Source: Pseudopyrenochaeta lycopersici (lineage: Eukaryota > Ascomycota > Dothideomycetes > Pleosporales > Pseudopyrenochaetaceae). Taken from it: a DNA stretch of 64,000 bases. The position numbers were made by a program, and so were the translations under genes. Positions within the stretch are counted from its first letter, which is position 1. Each line of letters starts with the position of its first letter. This document shows, one piece after another, positions 33,577-45,763 of this stretch. The notes under the pieces are model-generated. The model saw only the letters and a program-made list of their open reading frames with translations. It was not told the origin of the DNA and did no database searches. The DNA is taken from the NCBI GenBank assembly GCA_003313425.1, contig NHZP01000001.1, forward strand, positions 1,302,001 through 1,366,000, in the 5' to 3' direction.

Positions 33577-36371
33577 GACATTTTTAAGTCGATTGATCTC
33601 GAAACTTAGTAACGACAGTTTGTGCTAAACACTGCCATCATCTCTCGAAGAAGTGCAACAGGCACAGCTCTGGTTTTGCAGCTCACAAATTTTATACCCT
33701 TTCTCTTGGTTCTCATGGAAAATGCGGCTTGGAATGGATGGCGGACGGCGAGTATGGAAATGAGAGTGAGGAACTATACTGAGGGAAATTTGGATTGCGA
33801 TTATGACTTTGAACGATGAGGGGTAGTATTATCACGAACTTGTACTTCGGGTATACCAATACGAACATTTGAGAGCTTGCAATTGAGTCTAAACCTTCAA
33901 AGCATGTGGTCCCAACCTTGGGAAATTGAAGGGCCAGGATGTTATTAGTCTGAAAGACAGGCTCATACGTGAACAGAATCGACGATGCTTCACTCACCAC
34001 ACCAAAGAGGGACTTGAGTTCGCATCGTTGTGGAGATGGGCGCTACCTGCCACGTTAGCGTGCATGTAGCATTATCGCTGAATATGTAGCATGGTCATTT
34101 GTACAACGACAAGAATAGACGGTTGCACCTAGTTTGATGTGCTGCACGAGATTAAGAGGAACTGGCTTTGCTCAGGGTTGCTAACTCCGGGATCTCCAAA
34201 GCATCGTGATCCGGTATCGAGAGATCATGCGGTGGTACCCTCCTCCTCATGCCAAGGCATAGGCGTCATGCTAGACGCGTGATTGACCACCAATCAGACG
34301 GAGCGCAAGCCGTGTCTGTGATTGTGGCACGAAGGTTCGCGACGAAAGTCCAATTGCTTGACTATTGCATGGACATGCGCATTACAAGTGGACCATCTGG
34401 CCAGCTGAAGATATTGCACGGATGTGTGCGGGTATGGAAGTGCTCCCAATGCATCTAGTATCGGTCGACCATCGGGTCTCGTGCCTGTCCCACCACCCGC
34501 ATTGAGACCATTGTGGTCCTGAAGATTTTCAAAGAATGTGCAATGTGACCAATCAAATTTGACTCGTGGGCAACCCGTGTCATTGCGCTTCCAGATTAGG
34601 CGGCACACATGTGGTTCGGGAATATGTACATAATTATTGTGTGATGAGCTGCAGCTGCCCCAGGCCGTTTTCGCCGCCAAGCGCGGGATGAATATAACGT
34701 CTTTGCACTTCAGTCGACTAGCGGCTGAGAAGCGGGTCGTGGTAGACGGTATCGATAGCAGAGACGTCAGTGATGCAATGTGAGGTGGCCATTGCAACAA
34801 AATGACGCTTGGGAATGGGCAAAGGTTCAAAGTGATTGCTGGAGCCGCATGTAAACAGACAACAAAAACAAAGACAATTCCCGCAGCGGACTGTCAGGTT
34901 GAAAAAGCGGTGCAGTAGCGAGCAAAGCACGTCCCGCTGTGGAGCTGGTGTTGAGCGTCGCAGCGAATCGAGGTGCTCAAAGTGTTCCTTGGGAGGCGCG
35001 AGGGTGCACAGCTGGCAAGCCTCGCTCTTCGGCTGCTCGTTCTCGCCCATGGAGAGGCAGGACGAAGTGGAGCACGGCTCGCGGGGGAGCAAAAGCAATT
35101 CGCAGCGGAAGCTGGCCGTTGTGCATCCCCGCGAAAGCCTCCGAGGAAGGTCGCAGGTGTTGGCAGCGGCAGAGTGGTGAAAAGTCGTGACAGGTGTTTG
35201 TGCGCTGCAGATATATGCAGGGGTCGCCAGAGGCCATGATGGGCTGGCACGGACCAGGCCGGGCCGTATCGGGACTAGCGGCGAAGAATCAGACGCGTTC
35301 CCGACGCGTCAGGTTTGCGACAGCGCCTGCTGCGGGAATCGCTTCACGTGTTGGGTGGGAGCACGGCGCAGGAATGCAGTGCAAATAGCTGCCACTGGGC
35401 GCGCTGGCCGCCGCGTGGGTAATGGGCAGAAAGCGTTGGACGAGAGGCGCTCAATTTTCGCAGGTGGTGCCAGCTTCTGCGGTGAGTTTCGTCTGTGGCT
35501 ACGGTCCATCTGAGGCTTGGCCAAGTCCGTGTCGCTCTAGCGCTAGCGGCAAGCTGTCAGCCGGTTATCCTGCGCTGGGGCGCTCGCCCCGACATCCAAC
35601 CTCACCGCATCGCCAGTCACCTTCACGACTTCACGACAAGTTTCGAGCCGCGCTCGCCCGTCGCACTGCCATGCGCTGACGGAGACAAGGCCACCTCTCG
35701 ACGACCGTTTCCTTGCGTATTCACGACTCTTTACTTTTGCCCCACGCCCGTTTCGCTCCTGCCCGACGCTAACGGCACCTCTCACCGTGACCACCACCCT
35801 CTGCACATCGCCAACAGTCGCCCGCGGTACCCGTTGTCACCCCTCGCGCGCATCCTAGTGCGCCCGCTCGTCTTTGCGCCTCGTCCTCCGGGTTTCATCG
35901 CGTCTTCGCCTGCTGCGCGCTGCTGTTTGTTACATACAGGTTACGCGCCGTCGCTTGAACGAGCTCATTACGCCATTTCCTTGACTGCACATCCTCTGCG
36001 GCTCCCTTTGTACCCGTCGCTCGCGCATTCACGTGTGCGCGCCGCCTTGCGACTTGTTTGCACGCTCTCCCAAGGGCGCATCCTTCCCTGATCGCCCGTG
36101 TAACTACTTTGCAGCCCGCACAGTCGCGGTCGCAGTGCACCAAACATCTGCTGCAACCCGAACCATACCGAACTATCGCCCTGCATAATCTGGCTCTACT
36201 GCCGCAGCAATCGGGCCTTGTTCGAAATTGATGCATTGATTGCTTATCACGTTTGCATTTCCCCCGACCTCCTTACAGCGTTTTCGAGATTGGCTTCTTT
36301 GACCCATCTGGTCAAACAATCAAAGAGAAGAGCAACTCTCGGACCGCTTCATCTTTTCACATAGGAGCAAC
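33577..36371. other. Intergenic and long 5' leader region
   Basis: About 2.8 kb. The first kilobase is AT-biased. From roughly 35200 the sequence is GC- and pyrimidine-rich and leads into the next gene, so much of it may be promoter and 5' UTR with small upstream frames. A 198-codon frame (35495-36091) has the Arg/Pro/Ser composition of such leaders, not of a protein I would trust. Confidence 0.4.
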
Positions 36372-38249
36372 ATGGATCCCGAACGACCCCATGTATCGAT
36401 AACCTTGCCGAGGAACTTCATGTTCCACTACCGTGATGGTCCGGCCCCACGGACGCCCGAGCCTGAATCGCAACCCGATGAACTCCAGCCGCCGCCGCCT
36501 CCGCGACAGGTACTCAAGGTTCGTCGTCGTCGTACCACCATGGTGATGAACCACGACGATCAGGATCAAATACCCATTCCTACCATTGAGGCCCCAGAAC
36601 TTCTCTCAGAGTCGTCTGTAGATTTTCCATCATTTCCAACCCCCCAAAACGATGCCTTTCTGTCTCCAGGACTGGGCTACACTCGTATGTTGTCCCCGCC
36701 AAAGACGCCTGTCGCCCAGATGAGGACTATCAGCCACTACGACGGACCCCAGGACTGGGCTGAAATTGACCAAGCAAGCCAGAGCGAGACGTCGAGCAGA
36801 CCGACATCATCCTCAGGCTTTTCCGATTCCTCTATATCGTCATGTGACAGCATCGGTTCTTTCATGTCAAGGGGTGGCAGCTGTACAAGCCCAGAAGAGG
36901 AAATGACCGACCCATTCCTGTACTGCTCACCAACCCTGGACTTTAATGGGCCAATCTCATCTTTTGTCACTCAGCAACAACCTCGCCCTGCGAAGAAGCT
37001 CATGCTGAGGGCTACCTTCACGGAAGAAATGGACCACCACCTTTGGATGACTTACATGAAGTACTTGCAAGATCCCACAGTGACGCCCTTCAAGGCTCTC
37101 CCAAGCACTGTGCCACCGAATGGAGTATGCCACCGCGTCGCTAGGATGGCTCGCAAGACATGGAAGGCTCCACGTCAAACTCGCGCTGCCGGACTTCGAG
37201 CCAGTATTCAGTATGGCTCTCGCTCAGGTACTCCAGACACAATCAAGCCCTCAAAGAGTGGCAGTAGCACTCCAGTAGCTCGACACAGCAAGTCCTTTCT
37301 GAGATATCCGTCCGAGAAACAGTGTCGCAAGCGACTGCGAGATCTTGCGAAGCAGAAGCCAACTTTATCTGCTCATTATCAGCGTCTTCTTCAACGATCC
37401 CCCTCACCCTTCCAATCATCACCTCCTGCTGAGTCTTCGTCGCGACCTCAACCATTATCTTCGCCTTTCTCACAAGGATCTACCACCTTCTCGACTCGGG
37501 ACATGAACTTTTCACTCGCGACAAGCACCGCCTCGTCCATGCAGCTGGGCAATCCTCTGTCACAACTGGCAAGTGATATCACGCCGCGACCAGAGAGGAC
37601 CTGGTCGAGCGTCCGATCTTCAGCACATCAGAAGTCAAAGTCCCTTCATATTGGCTTAGGACTTGGCCTCGGGAATGTGCTGGGTACGCCCTTCAGTGCT
37701 ACCTCCAAGACGCCTGACGTAGGCATGCACCAACACAATGCGCGAACATGGCACGCACCATCATCATCGACACAGCCGCCACGTCTTGGATCGCCATTTC
37801 AGCTACACACGCCGCGACCAATCTCGAGGGTCTTCAAGCGACGTGCTCTCCATAGCTTCGAAGACAAGACGCGCAACCGTGGTGACAGCTTTGTCAACGA
37901 GTTGTTTGGGGCTCCAGCGGAGTCCAGCCATCGTCGAGTCAGGAGCCGCGGCTTTAGTCTGGGCGACATGATGGAAGGTGCCCGACGTCTACCTCTCGCG
38001 AACGACCCATGTGGATTCAATCCATTCGCAAACCTTGGCTCTGCGATGCCGAGCCCAGCGCGCTACTCACCTGCTGTGTCGGCCGAGGTGAAGGGATCGA
38101 CTACCGTCCGTCTCGGGTCACCTTTCGGTGGTCGATCCAGCAACACCTTCCCCAGGACAACAGCTTCCCACAGCTTCGAACCCCCAGCATCATTCGAGCA
38201 ACGCTTCGCTGCAATGCCCAGCGACCCTGCGTATATGCATCGCTCTTAA
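36372..38249 (+). CDS. Large Ser/Pro-rich protein, putative regulator with an HTH-like segment
   Basis: Single exon of 625 residues, not recognised by family name. Two conserved-looking parts stand out in an otherwise disordered Ser/Thr/Pro chain. Residues 208-266 (RATFTEEMDHHLWMTYMKYL, then GVCHRVARMARKTWK) look like three helices of a Myb/homeodomain-like fold. Residues 308-345 (FLRYPSEKQCRKRLRDLAKQ) form a basic helix. An N-terminal Pro tract and RRRR cluster (50-54) precede them. Together these suggest a nuclear protein or DNA-binding regulator, which is inference. Phosphorylation sites of SP/TP type are abundant. The long GC-rich leader upstream is typical of regulatory genes. Confidence 0.8.
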   Translation: MDPERPHVSITLPRNFMFHYRDGPAPRTPEPESQPDELQPPPPPRQVLKVRRRRTTMVMNHDDQDQIPIPTIEAPELLSESSVDFPSFPTPQNDAFLSPGLGYTRMLSPPKTPVAQMRTISHYDGPQDWAEIDQASQSETSSRPTSSSGFSDSSISSCDSIGSFMSRGGSCTSPEEEMTDPFLYCSPTLDFNGPISSFVTQQQPRPAKKLMLRATFTEEMDHHLWMTYMKYLQDPTVTPFKALPSTVPPNGVCHRVARMARKTWKAPRQTRAAGLRASIQYGSRSGTPDTIKPSKSGSSTPVARHSKSFLRYPSEKQCRKRLRDLAKQKPTLSAHYQRLLQRSPSPFQSSPPAESSSRPQPLSSPFSQGSTTFSTRDMNFSLATSTASSMQLGNPLSQLASDITPRPERTWSSVRSSAHQKSKSLHIGLGLGLGNVLGTPFSATSKTPDVGMHQHNARTWHAPSSSTQPPRLGSPFQLHTPRPISRVFKRRALHSFEDKTRNRGDSFVNELFGAPAESSHRRVRSRGFSLGDMMEGARRLPLANDPCGFNPFANLGSAMPSPARYSPAVSAEVKGSTTVRLGSPFGGRSSNTFPRTTASHSFEPPASFEQRFAAMPSDPAYMHRS

Positions 38250-40574
38250 TCTCGAACACACTCTTTTACAGCATCAATTGCTCGTCCACTTTTGAACTGC
38301 ATCACCGGCGTTCCTATCGGCGGCCTCGAGCGCTGCCGTTGCATATACACACAATCTGGCCCATGGCCCGTTATCTGCTGCATATGAAAAGTATCTCTTA
38401 TGTCTTGTTCATAACTCCACTTATCTTTTATTTCTTGGTCGACCCTCCGCCGACTTGGATGACTCTCTGTTCCAGGTTTGGTGATCCGGGGAGGGGTTTT
38501 AATCTTCTTGTTTTTCTTTGTCGCTTGTTCTGGATTTACGATGGGTCACGATGATATGGATATATGTGCCTTTGATCTATCTTCATAATCTGAGGATACG
38601 GCAACCGAGGGTCTTGAGATGGCCAGGCTACTGATACTCGTCAGTAGGGTTTTCACCCTTTCCCAGTACCTAAGTGGGCCACTGGAACTATTGTCTCAAG
38701 CTTGCTCGCCTGCCTGCCTCTTGTACATTCTGGCACACGACCATATTCTGTCTCTTTTCTCAGCTCACAACATGGTGTGGCACTTTGCATTCCTTTGTTT
38801 TATGCCTTTCATTTCCTTTATCACGACGGACATGATCAACGTTATGACAGGATGAGGCCGGCACTGGGTTGCGGATTGGATTCGGAGTCTTCACCACGAT
38901 GTCAACGACTTTCCACAACGTGAGAACGATCAATCCCTAGTCTCTTGTCTTATGCTGGGTCTGTTTCGGGACGGATTCTTTTCGAAGGGGTGGATCGGCC
39001 GGATGTGAAGTGCGGGCTTCGATGATCACTTGGATGTAGCCTGTACACTTTGATAGATCAGCTGATTCTTTCCGGATGATAAAGATGTCTTGAGCTGATC
39101 AGCTAGTTATGAATGAATTGAAGGAATTTCAGAAGCAGGAAGTTTGAAAGTGTGTTCCAAATAAGCCCCGCTGCACTCCGCTCCGCGCTGCCGTGCCGTA
39201 AGTGGTTTCGTAACAAGTGCTGAGCACAGGCGTCATCATGTCTTGTGCCGGAGGCCATGATCCATGACTGGCAGTAGCTTGAAGCCACGATGAGCTGATA
39301 CCTGAATGATTGCAATGCCATCCCAGCTGCGCCCTTAAAACAGGGAAGATGCTGAAGAGTATTGAAGCGGCCGCGGAAACGGCCTCTTTGCTGGACAAAA
39401 ACTTCCACAACCGCACGCCCTGTCAGCGAAAAAAAAAAACATGCGAGCCCGCAAGGTGGGTGCCCAGCCCACATCACCAATCCAAATGTCGAAGTTTCGC
39501 GCAGTCTGCACGCACCAGGCTAAGCAGTTATGCCGAGGCCAGCATACCCGTGTGCAGCCACTCAGACGGAGGCCATGTCAGCCGGAGACCCACTTGAGCT
39601 CATGGTGATGGAGGAGTGTCGCATGTCCGGCGATGGTGGCCTGCTGGTGCGACGCGTAAAGGGCAATCATGTGCCTGCGCGTACGCGTGCGACGTGTCGG
39701 ATTGGGGTCATTGTGTTACCCAATTTGGCGTGTTCGGGTATTGAGTTGGGCTGGGCAGAAGAGGGGGAGAGTATAATGTGCATTGGTGCATTTGGTTGCT
39801 GCAGAAATGCTCCGGCGATATTACTTTTGCATGCCTTGTGGGACGGATTATGACTCTTGTGTCGGCGAGGTGGCCTTTTTTTGACATATTTGAAGGCTGA
39901 GTGTGCCGGTGAGGAGGCGAAATACGCGCTCGAGGTGCAGACCGCCCGTAAGACCGCATACGGGGCGGCAGCATTAGATGCTGATTGATGCTTCTGCAGT
40001 TGCATTTGCAGTATGCTCATATGGCACGGAAGCCATCATTGACGGGCTTCCACATTATTTTTCCTGCGCTATAAGTCGGTGAAAACTGACCGACCTAGAC
40101 ATTCCCCTCTAGTTAGCGCCCTATCAATCATTTGTAAGCAAAATAACGGCTGTGTCGCGATCTACTCACCCTTCGATCAGCCTGCACCGCCGCACCTCAG
40201 GTTGCTCAGGCCAGGCTCACGCTTGATGACTACGCCTAACACTATTCTTAACCTAGGCCTATGTGTATGAACTTAATTGCGAATCGATATGAGGCCTAAT
40301 ATTAGGACGAAGGGGTGGCCTGAAAGAGGGCTATACAAGGGCCCTCAGCTTCGCTTTGGTCTACGACAACCACGATAGTATGCTCCTGTGTACATAGGTG
40401 TGTCTTCTACTTTCTTTTCCTCTTGATCTCTTTAAACGTATTTTTTCTTCTTTAACTCGAAAATGCCAACGGGTACCAAGGGTTTCATCCAACATGCGAA
40501 AAAGAAAGGCGGCGATACTATATCTCCCTCTGTCTATAGAAGTTCGGCGTAAAAATTCCTTTTCTTGTCATCTT

Positions 40575-40720
40575 TTCGCGGCTGGCCTCATTTTGGGTTA
40601 ACCTCTACATGTGGCTGGCCTTCCATTTCGACTAGCCTCTGTTAGCGGCTGGCTTCTATTTACGGCCAGCTATTTATCTATTTCGGCTGGCCTTTATTGC
40701 GGCTAGCCTCCTTTCACGCT
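40575..40720. repeat. Degenerate minisatellite, about 17-bp period
   Basis: GGCTGGC or close variants recur at 40581, 40614, 40648, 40686 and 40702, with half-way copies near 40632 and 40664. Units follow an ATTTCGGCTGGCCTCT-like consensus. Confidence 0.55.
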
Positions 40721-41024
40721 GCTGAAATCACAACAAAGGTATATGAGATGTGGAAAAAAAATATTTGGGTGGGCTGGAAAAGCGAGATAGGCCAGTTTGT
40801 GGGAATCTTGGGACTGAGATTGTGTCGTGCATTGCGCACGATGTGTGAACTCGAGTACGGTCTCGTTCGTCACTGGGTTGCCAGCTCGCGCATTTACAGT
40901 CATGCCCTTTCCTCAGGCCTGATGCTACCTATCCTCGAATTATTAATATGGGCTAAGTGAAGAGTTCGCTTATCTTATGCGGGTACGTGATCCGCTCCAC
41001 TGAGCTACCTAGCACAGAGCTTAA

Positions 41025-41230
41025 GGGCCTGTTCGGTTGCTCCATTTCAAAACGCCGTTTGCTTAGAAGAGCTTTAAGGCCTGCTGCGAAATTTCAGCTA
41101 TCACAGAAAGAGAGGCGGTCAAGACCTCTGTTTTGCTGGTGGTAGTTGTCAACTTATTTCTACACTAGAGACAAATTCTGCCACATTCTGCCGAAACTCC
41201 ATTTGAAAACGGAGCTCAACCAAGCAGGCC
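41025..41230. mobile_element. MITE-like element with degenerate terminal inverted repeats
   Basis: Left end GGCCTGTTCGGTTGCTCC (from 41026) is mirrored by the right end (41211-41230), whose complement reads GGCCTGCTTGGTTGAGCTCC. The GGCCTG-TTYGGTT ends resemble hAT-type non-autonomous elements. No coding capacity in about 206 bp, and no clear target duplication. Confidence 0.5.
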
Positions 41231-44157
41231 TAAAACCCCGGCACCAATCACAACCTTAGCATCTTGGCGGAACATGTGCGACTGGCCCAGCAGGTCTAGT
41301 GTCCCACCCGCTCAATTCACCCTGAACCTCAACGAAGTAAAATGGAAACAGTCATCACCGTGTCAAAATTTCTAGTCGAATTTTTTTTCCACTCCATGCT
41401 AAACTGCTTACTGCAATGTTGCCACCGACAAACTGCCTATGGCTTCCACTCGAGCTTAAACGTTCACCTCGACCCACTTGACATCCGCCCGGTGCAACAC
41501 AATCGAGGCGACTGCGCCAAGAGAGACCGCGGCAGCAGAACACAGTATCAGTCTATAGGCTCTGCTCCTGACATAGTGCAACAGCCCAATCTCATGGATA
41601 AGGCCCGATCAAGACGCGCATTCCGAGCAATACTTTCGCGCCATGCAACGCGCTACTACCATCGTTTCGCACACTAATCAAGACATCCTTCGCATACTCG
41701 AAGCACTGGGCCCGGGAATGTCAAGTGCGCCGTGCGCAGAGTCGTGCAATCATAGTCACGGGCACGTTGCAGGTACTGCCTAACTACATGACGAGGCTCT
41801 TCTCACAAGCTGCAGCTCGCGCTCGTGGGTCTGGGTGCTCATACCGTCGAAAAGCTCTTGCGATCGGAACGACAGCGCAACATCAAGGACCCAGATCTTG
41901 ATACCGAGACAAAGAATAAGCGATGAATGGTGTCAGCAGAGTTTGAGGGCACGGGTGCACCCTAAAGTACGAGTAGGATCGCACGACGGATTTCATGACC
42001 GAGCATTACATTTGCTGAGGGAAGGCGTGGCTGGTGACACGACTGAGCTTTGACGCTTGGTTTAGTATTTTAGAGCGACTGGTCTCGGTGCAGCCAGGCT
42101 GGCGTGAAGTCGACGAGAAGCAGCGAGATTGTTGTTGACAAGGCACAATCGCAGTGATGAAGATGCCCAACTGTTCACACACAGGATTGCATTTGTTCCT
42201 TTGCTTTGAGTGTCTCCTTTTCTTCCCTTACGCATGTACGCTTGTTCACATTTCAGCGACAAGAAGGTTAAGGTGGACGCCAACTGCCGCATAACGGCCG
42301 CCGAAACGTACAGCTCAGTAGCAAAGGCAATCGCTTTTGGCATTCTACTTTCACATGTTCGATGCCTTGAAAAACTACTCTTTTAACTTTCACGAGCACG
42401 CCTATCTCATCAAGACTCCTACATGTAGTCTTTCCTACGCGCATTGTACATTCCCCTTTTCTCCCACAAGTACAGAACAAACAAAGAAGTGGAAGATCGT
42501 ACATGTTGCGAGGGAAGTCGAAGAAGAAGTAGTGCTGGTGCTAGGTTTAGGGGCCTTACATGTTCCGTGCATCTCAAGCAGGTGTGAGCATTTCTTCCAC
42601 ATGTCCCGTCCCAATCGCCAGCCTATTAAAAAATGTATTAATCAAGATATGTGATGATACCGCATAGCTCCCATCGGACTCAGCTATTCCCACCACTAGC
42701 ACATGTCCGCCCCTGAGCGTGTCAACTGAGAGTATACCAAAGTCTGCAGCTTCTTTCCCGATCTCCGTTGAAGCTTTAATCCTCATAAACCCGTTGAAAG
42801 ATCCGACCGTGGCCAGTCCGACTATCGTGAATAAGCAGAGTCGCGATAGTCAGTAGCCCCGCCGACTGAAGAGCTCTTTCTGAACACAACTAAAGAAGCC
42901 GTGGCAAATAAGGCCACAGGGAGGGCCAAGGCTGCCGAGCCTGCCAATGATCCCACCGCTTACCGCTATTACTCGCGAAGTCAGAAGCTTTACAATCGCC
43001 TATTGAAGTCCAGGCTAAACTTCACCTGTTCGAATTTCCTTCTAGCACCTGAATCCGAAAAGATCCCGACGTCCTCGCCAAATCAATAACTTATCCTCCA
43101 ACGGCCCCTGCTACGGTGCTGCCCTCTACAGCACGCGAGCTCCTGCGGATGTCTAAAATAGGTTGAATGAAGGACTGACAGATGTCTTCGTTCACGGGTG
43201 AAATACAATGCCGCCGAGAAGCTGCTGTGCAAGAGGACGCTCGCATGCGCTTCTCCACAATGCCGGCTAGTTCCACACTTACAACAAGAACACTAGAGGT
43301 GCGAGCACACGGGCAAGGCTGTCGCTGCCACAGCGTCCAGAGCCATGGTGGCATCTACCCCATCCATACCTATTCACCGTCTACCCTGAACTGGGGAAAA
43401 TGTGAACTTTTACGCCATCCGCATGCTTGACCGCTAAAAGAAACTACCGACACCAAACCTGCTCAGCTCTTTGCCAAAGGATGGGCTTGCATTTCCGACA
43501 GGTTACGGTCACCGCGCGGCCGCTTGTTCAACGACGCCAACGGCCGGTCGTCGTGTGTATACTGCATCAAGACGTATAAGGTCTCGTCCTCATACTAAAC
43601 TTGACTCGAAATCGAATATTCGCGTCACCAACTAGATGATAATCGCAGATTTGACAAAATTTGACGAAATTTGTACTAGTTGACGATGCATGTTGAACGC
43701 TTGTGTGTTCTTAAGAACTTGCGAATTTTGCTTACCATGTATTTATCGCACTGCACGAAAAGAAAATCTTCCTTAGCTAAATACTCTACGTTCCCGTCAT
43801 GACCTGACGCCTTACTCGTTGCCTCAGCGGATCAAATTGCCGGTCGCAAGTATGTGATATTAGCCTTGCATATTTTCGCGCTTATGGATTCGACTTTATT
43901 AGTCCGAAACTGACCTTGCGACTAAGATCTCGGGTGTATATATACGTATATCAATATATAACTTGACTAAGATGAGAAATCCTTCTATTATGTTAGATCC
44001 TGAGCTGACATAAACGACCCAAACATCTTTTGGAGTCGGCTGGGTGCTCAATATAGTTTCTAAAGACATCTAACACAAGAACCTTAATATTGCACTACGC
44101 TCTTGCTATAGTGAGCTAACATTCTCTTACATTTACTACCCTTCAATTTTATAAGTT

Positions 44158-44772
44158 CTACTCAATTTCAACATACCTACTGGCACGATCAATTTCACGT
44201 CCATATAAAATACCAGCCCCAACCCGTTCCCACTTCACCTTGAGATGTGTGCTTGGAGAAATCAAAAGCACGTAGTGTTTCTTGTCATCTAGATTTATCG
44301 GTCCGATTTGCACGCCTAGAACAATATAGATGACTTCCTTGGGCTTGCTCGGCGGATCATCATATATCAAATCGTTAGAATCCATAGTCTTAACGCACTT
44401 GGCAAAAGCAGTCAGCGTGTAAGTCTTGTTTGTTGCGTCCGGTTGCGACCATGGCGGCTGAACATCGCTCCATTCAATCGATCGGAATGGAGGGTTGAAG
44501 TAGTCAATGCCGCCGGAGTTGTTCTTGCCTCCAGCCCATGCCATCCACGACCATGTCGGCACTCTGTCCTGGCCACGGGGAAATTTAATGCGCTTCAATC
44601 GGGTAACATCCCCTCCTCGATACCAAAGAAGATTCCGCCGTAGTAATCCGGAGCAATTCTCGTCATCAAACATGCCAAAGCCTCCATTTATACGCATCGT
44701 ACTGCGAATATACCATGGAACACGGCCGACCAAGTAGCACGTTGCTGCTGCAATGTATATTACAAGTTTCAC
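44158..44772 (-). pseudogene. C-terminal fragment of a HET-domain-type gene
   Basis: The open frame ends at 44158 and reads back to 44772 without an ATG at its head; the first in-frame ATG is at 44697 (MRINGGFGMFDDENCSG). The stretch LLRRNLLWYRGGDVTRLKRI, then VPTWSWMAWAGGKN and GIDYFNPPFRSIEW, is the usual C-terminal block of one class of fungal HET proteins. The N-terminal HET domain itself is absent upstream, where no matching frame is found. I read this as a truncated, probably dead copy. A short protein of 179 residues from 44697 could still be made. Confidence 0.6.
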
Positions 44773-45763
44773 ATCTCTACTGAGATGTTGCCTGAAAGCA
44801 TTCTATGCCATCTTTTGATGCGTTTCTATCTGTCGTGAGTTCACAACAATGATTATACAGCAAGAGCAGCAAATGAGCGCCCAACGTCGCGAAGTCGAAA
44901 GATGTCTGAATAACCGTCGCTTATTTAATACATCTGGGGATATATGCGAGCTTACTGCATGTTAGAGATCGTAATCTTCGCTAACTAATACATGGCCTAA
45001 ATGTGGCGAGTGCCTTCCAGCATGCTACGGTCTGCGTGTTCGTTCTATAAGCTACACGCGGCCCAGGTGGTTGTAGTAAGCTATTCAACCCTTTGCGAGG
45101 TATAACGTATCAAGAAGTTACAGCAAGCTTAGTGAATGGGACGTGGAAAAGCACATCGACACTGCGAGTTGATCAATTCCTGCCACGTTTACGGCAATAC
45201 TTACCTGGCCCATTCACTCACTCACCTACTTCCCAGCACTCGAACCAACAATTATCCAACGCATCTCTATCATCTTCATTGTACTCGTCGTTCATATCCC
45301 ACTTGATTTAGCGATCTGGGGTGGGAATCTCCTCTTCTTGAATTGGTTACTTTGATCTGAATTGGATCCATGACATCTGGACGGTGAGAGAAGCCTGGTG
45401 AGTGTGGCAAGGGCACGACAAAGTGTTGCACTTCCGTATACCTGGCTTACAATCAAGGAAGTGATTATGTTGTTCAGGCGCTGGGGATGGGATTTGAAGG
45501 AATTGTATCAGAGTCTTGAGCGACCCACGCTTTAATGCTTGAATATATCCTGAAACCGTGTTCCACTATCTACAAGTGACTTTCGATATTTTGTTGGGCT
45601 TGATAATCACTACGATCCGACCCTCCTTCGTGAGATGGCATACGAGATTACTCGATCTCCTTCTACGACATGAACACACTACATGCTACTGGCAGCCATA
45701 TTCGCAGTCTGCTAACTTTGCAACTGTAAAGGCATGTTAAGCACAAGCAGTTCTGTTAAGGAT
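44773..45763. other. Intergenic, no supported gene
   Basis: About 1 kb, AT rich. I searched it for the missing HET domain on both strands and saw none. Confidence 0.4.

Larger units (their letters stand above)
38250..44157. other. Gene-poor region, 5.9 kb, with repeat debris
   Basis: No complete gene supported. It contains a minisatellite (about 40575-40720), a MITE-like element (41025-41230), and AT-rich stretches (43600-44150). Open frames near 42574-43090 have protein-like composition on both strands but no start, domain or splice support. Confidence 0.45.

Noticed and set aside
34294..34830. 178-codon minus-strand open frame
   Set aside because: No domain, signal peptide or splice support, and a random-looking composition.
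35495..36091. 198-codon open frame in the GC-rich region upstream of the 625-residue protein
   Set aside because: Arg/Pro/Ser composition follows the GC content, overlapping frames exist on both strands, and it sits where a long leader is expected.
40980..41020. tRNA-like A-box on the minus strand (TAGCTCAGTGG)
   Set aside because: The D loop is too short, no anticodon stem forms, and no proper B box or matching acceptor stem follows. At most a degraded tRNA-derived fragment.
42574..43089. Protein-like frames on both strands (minus 42574-42786, plus about 42851-43089)
   Set aside because: The minus frame has the look of a coding fragment (ADFGILSVDTLRGGHVLVVG), and the plus frame is Ala/Lys rich, but neither has a start, splice sites or recognisable family. 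Could be gene relics.
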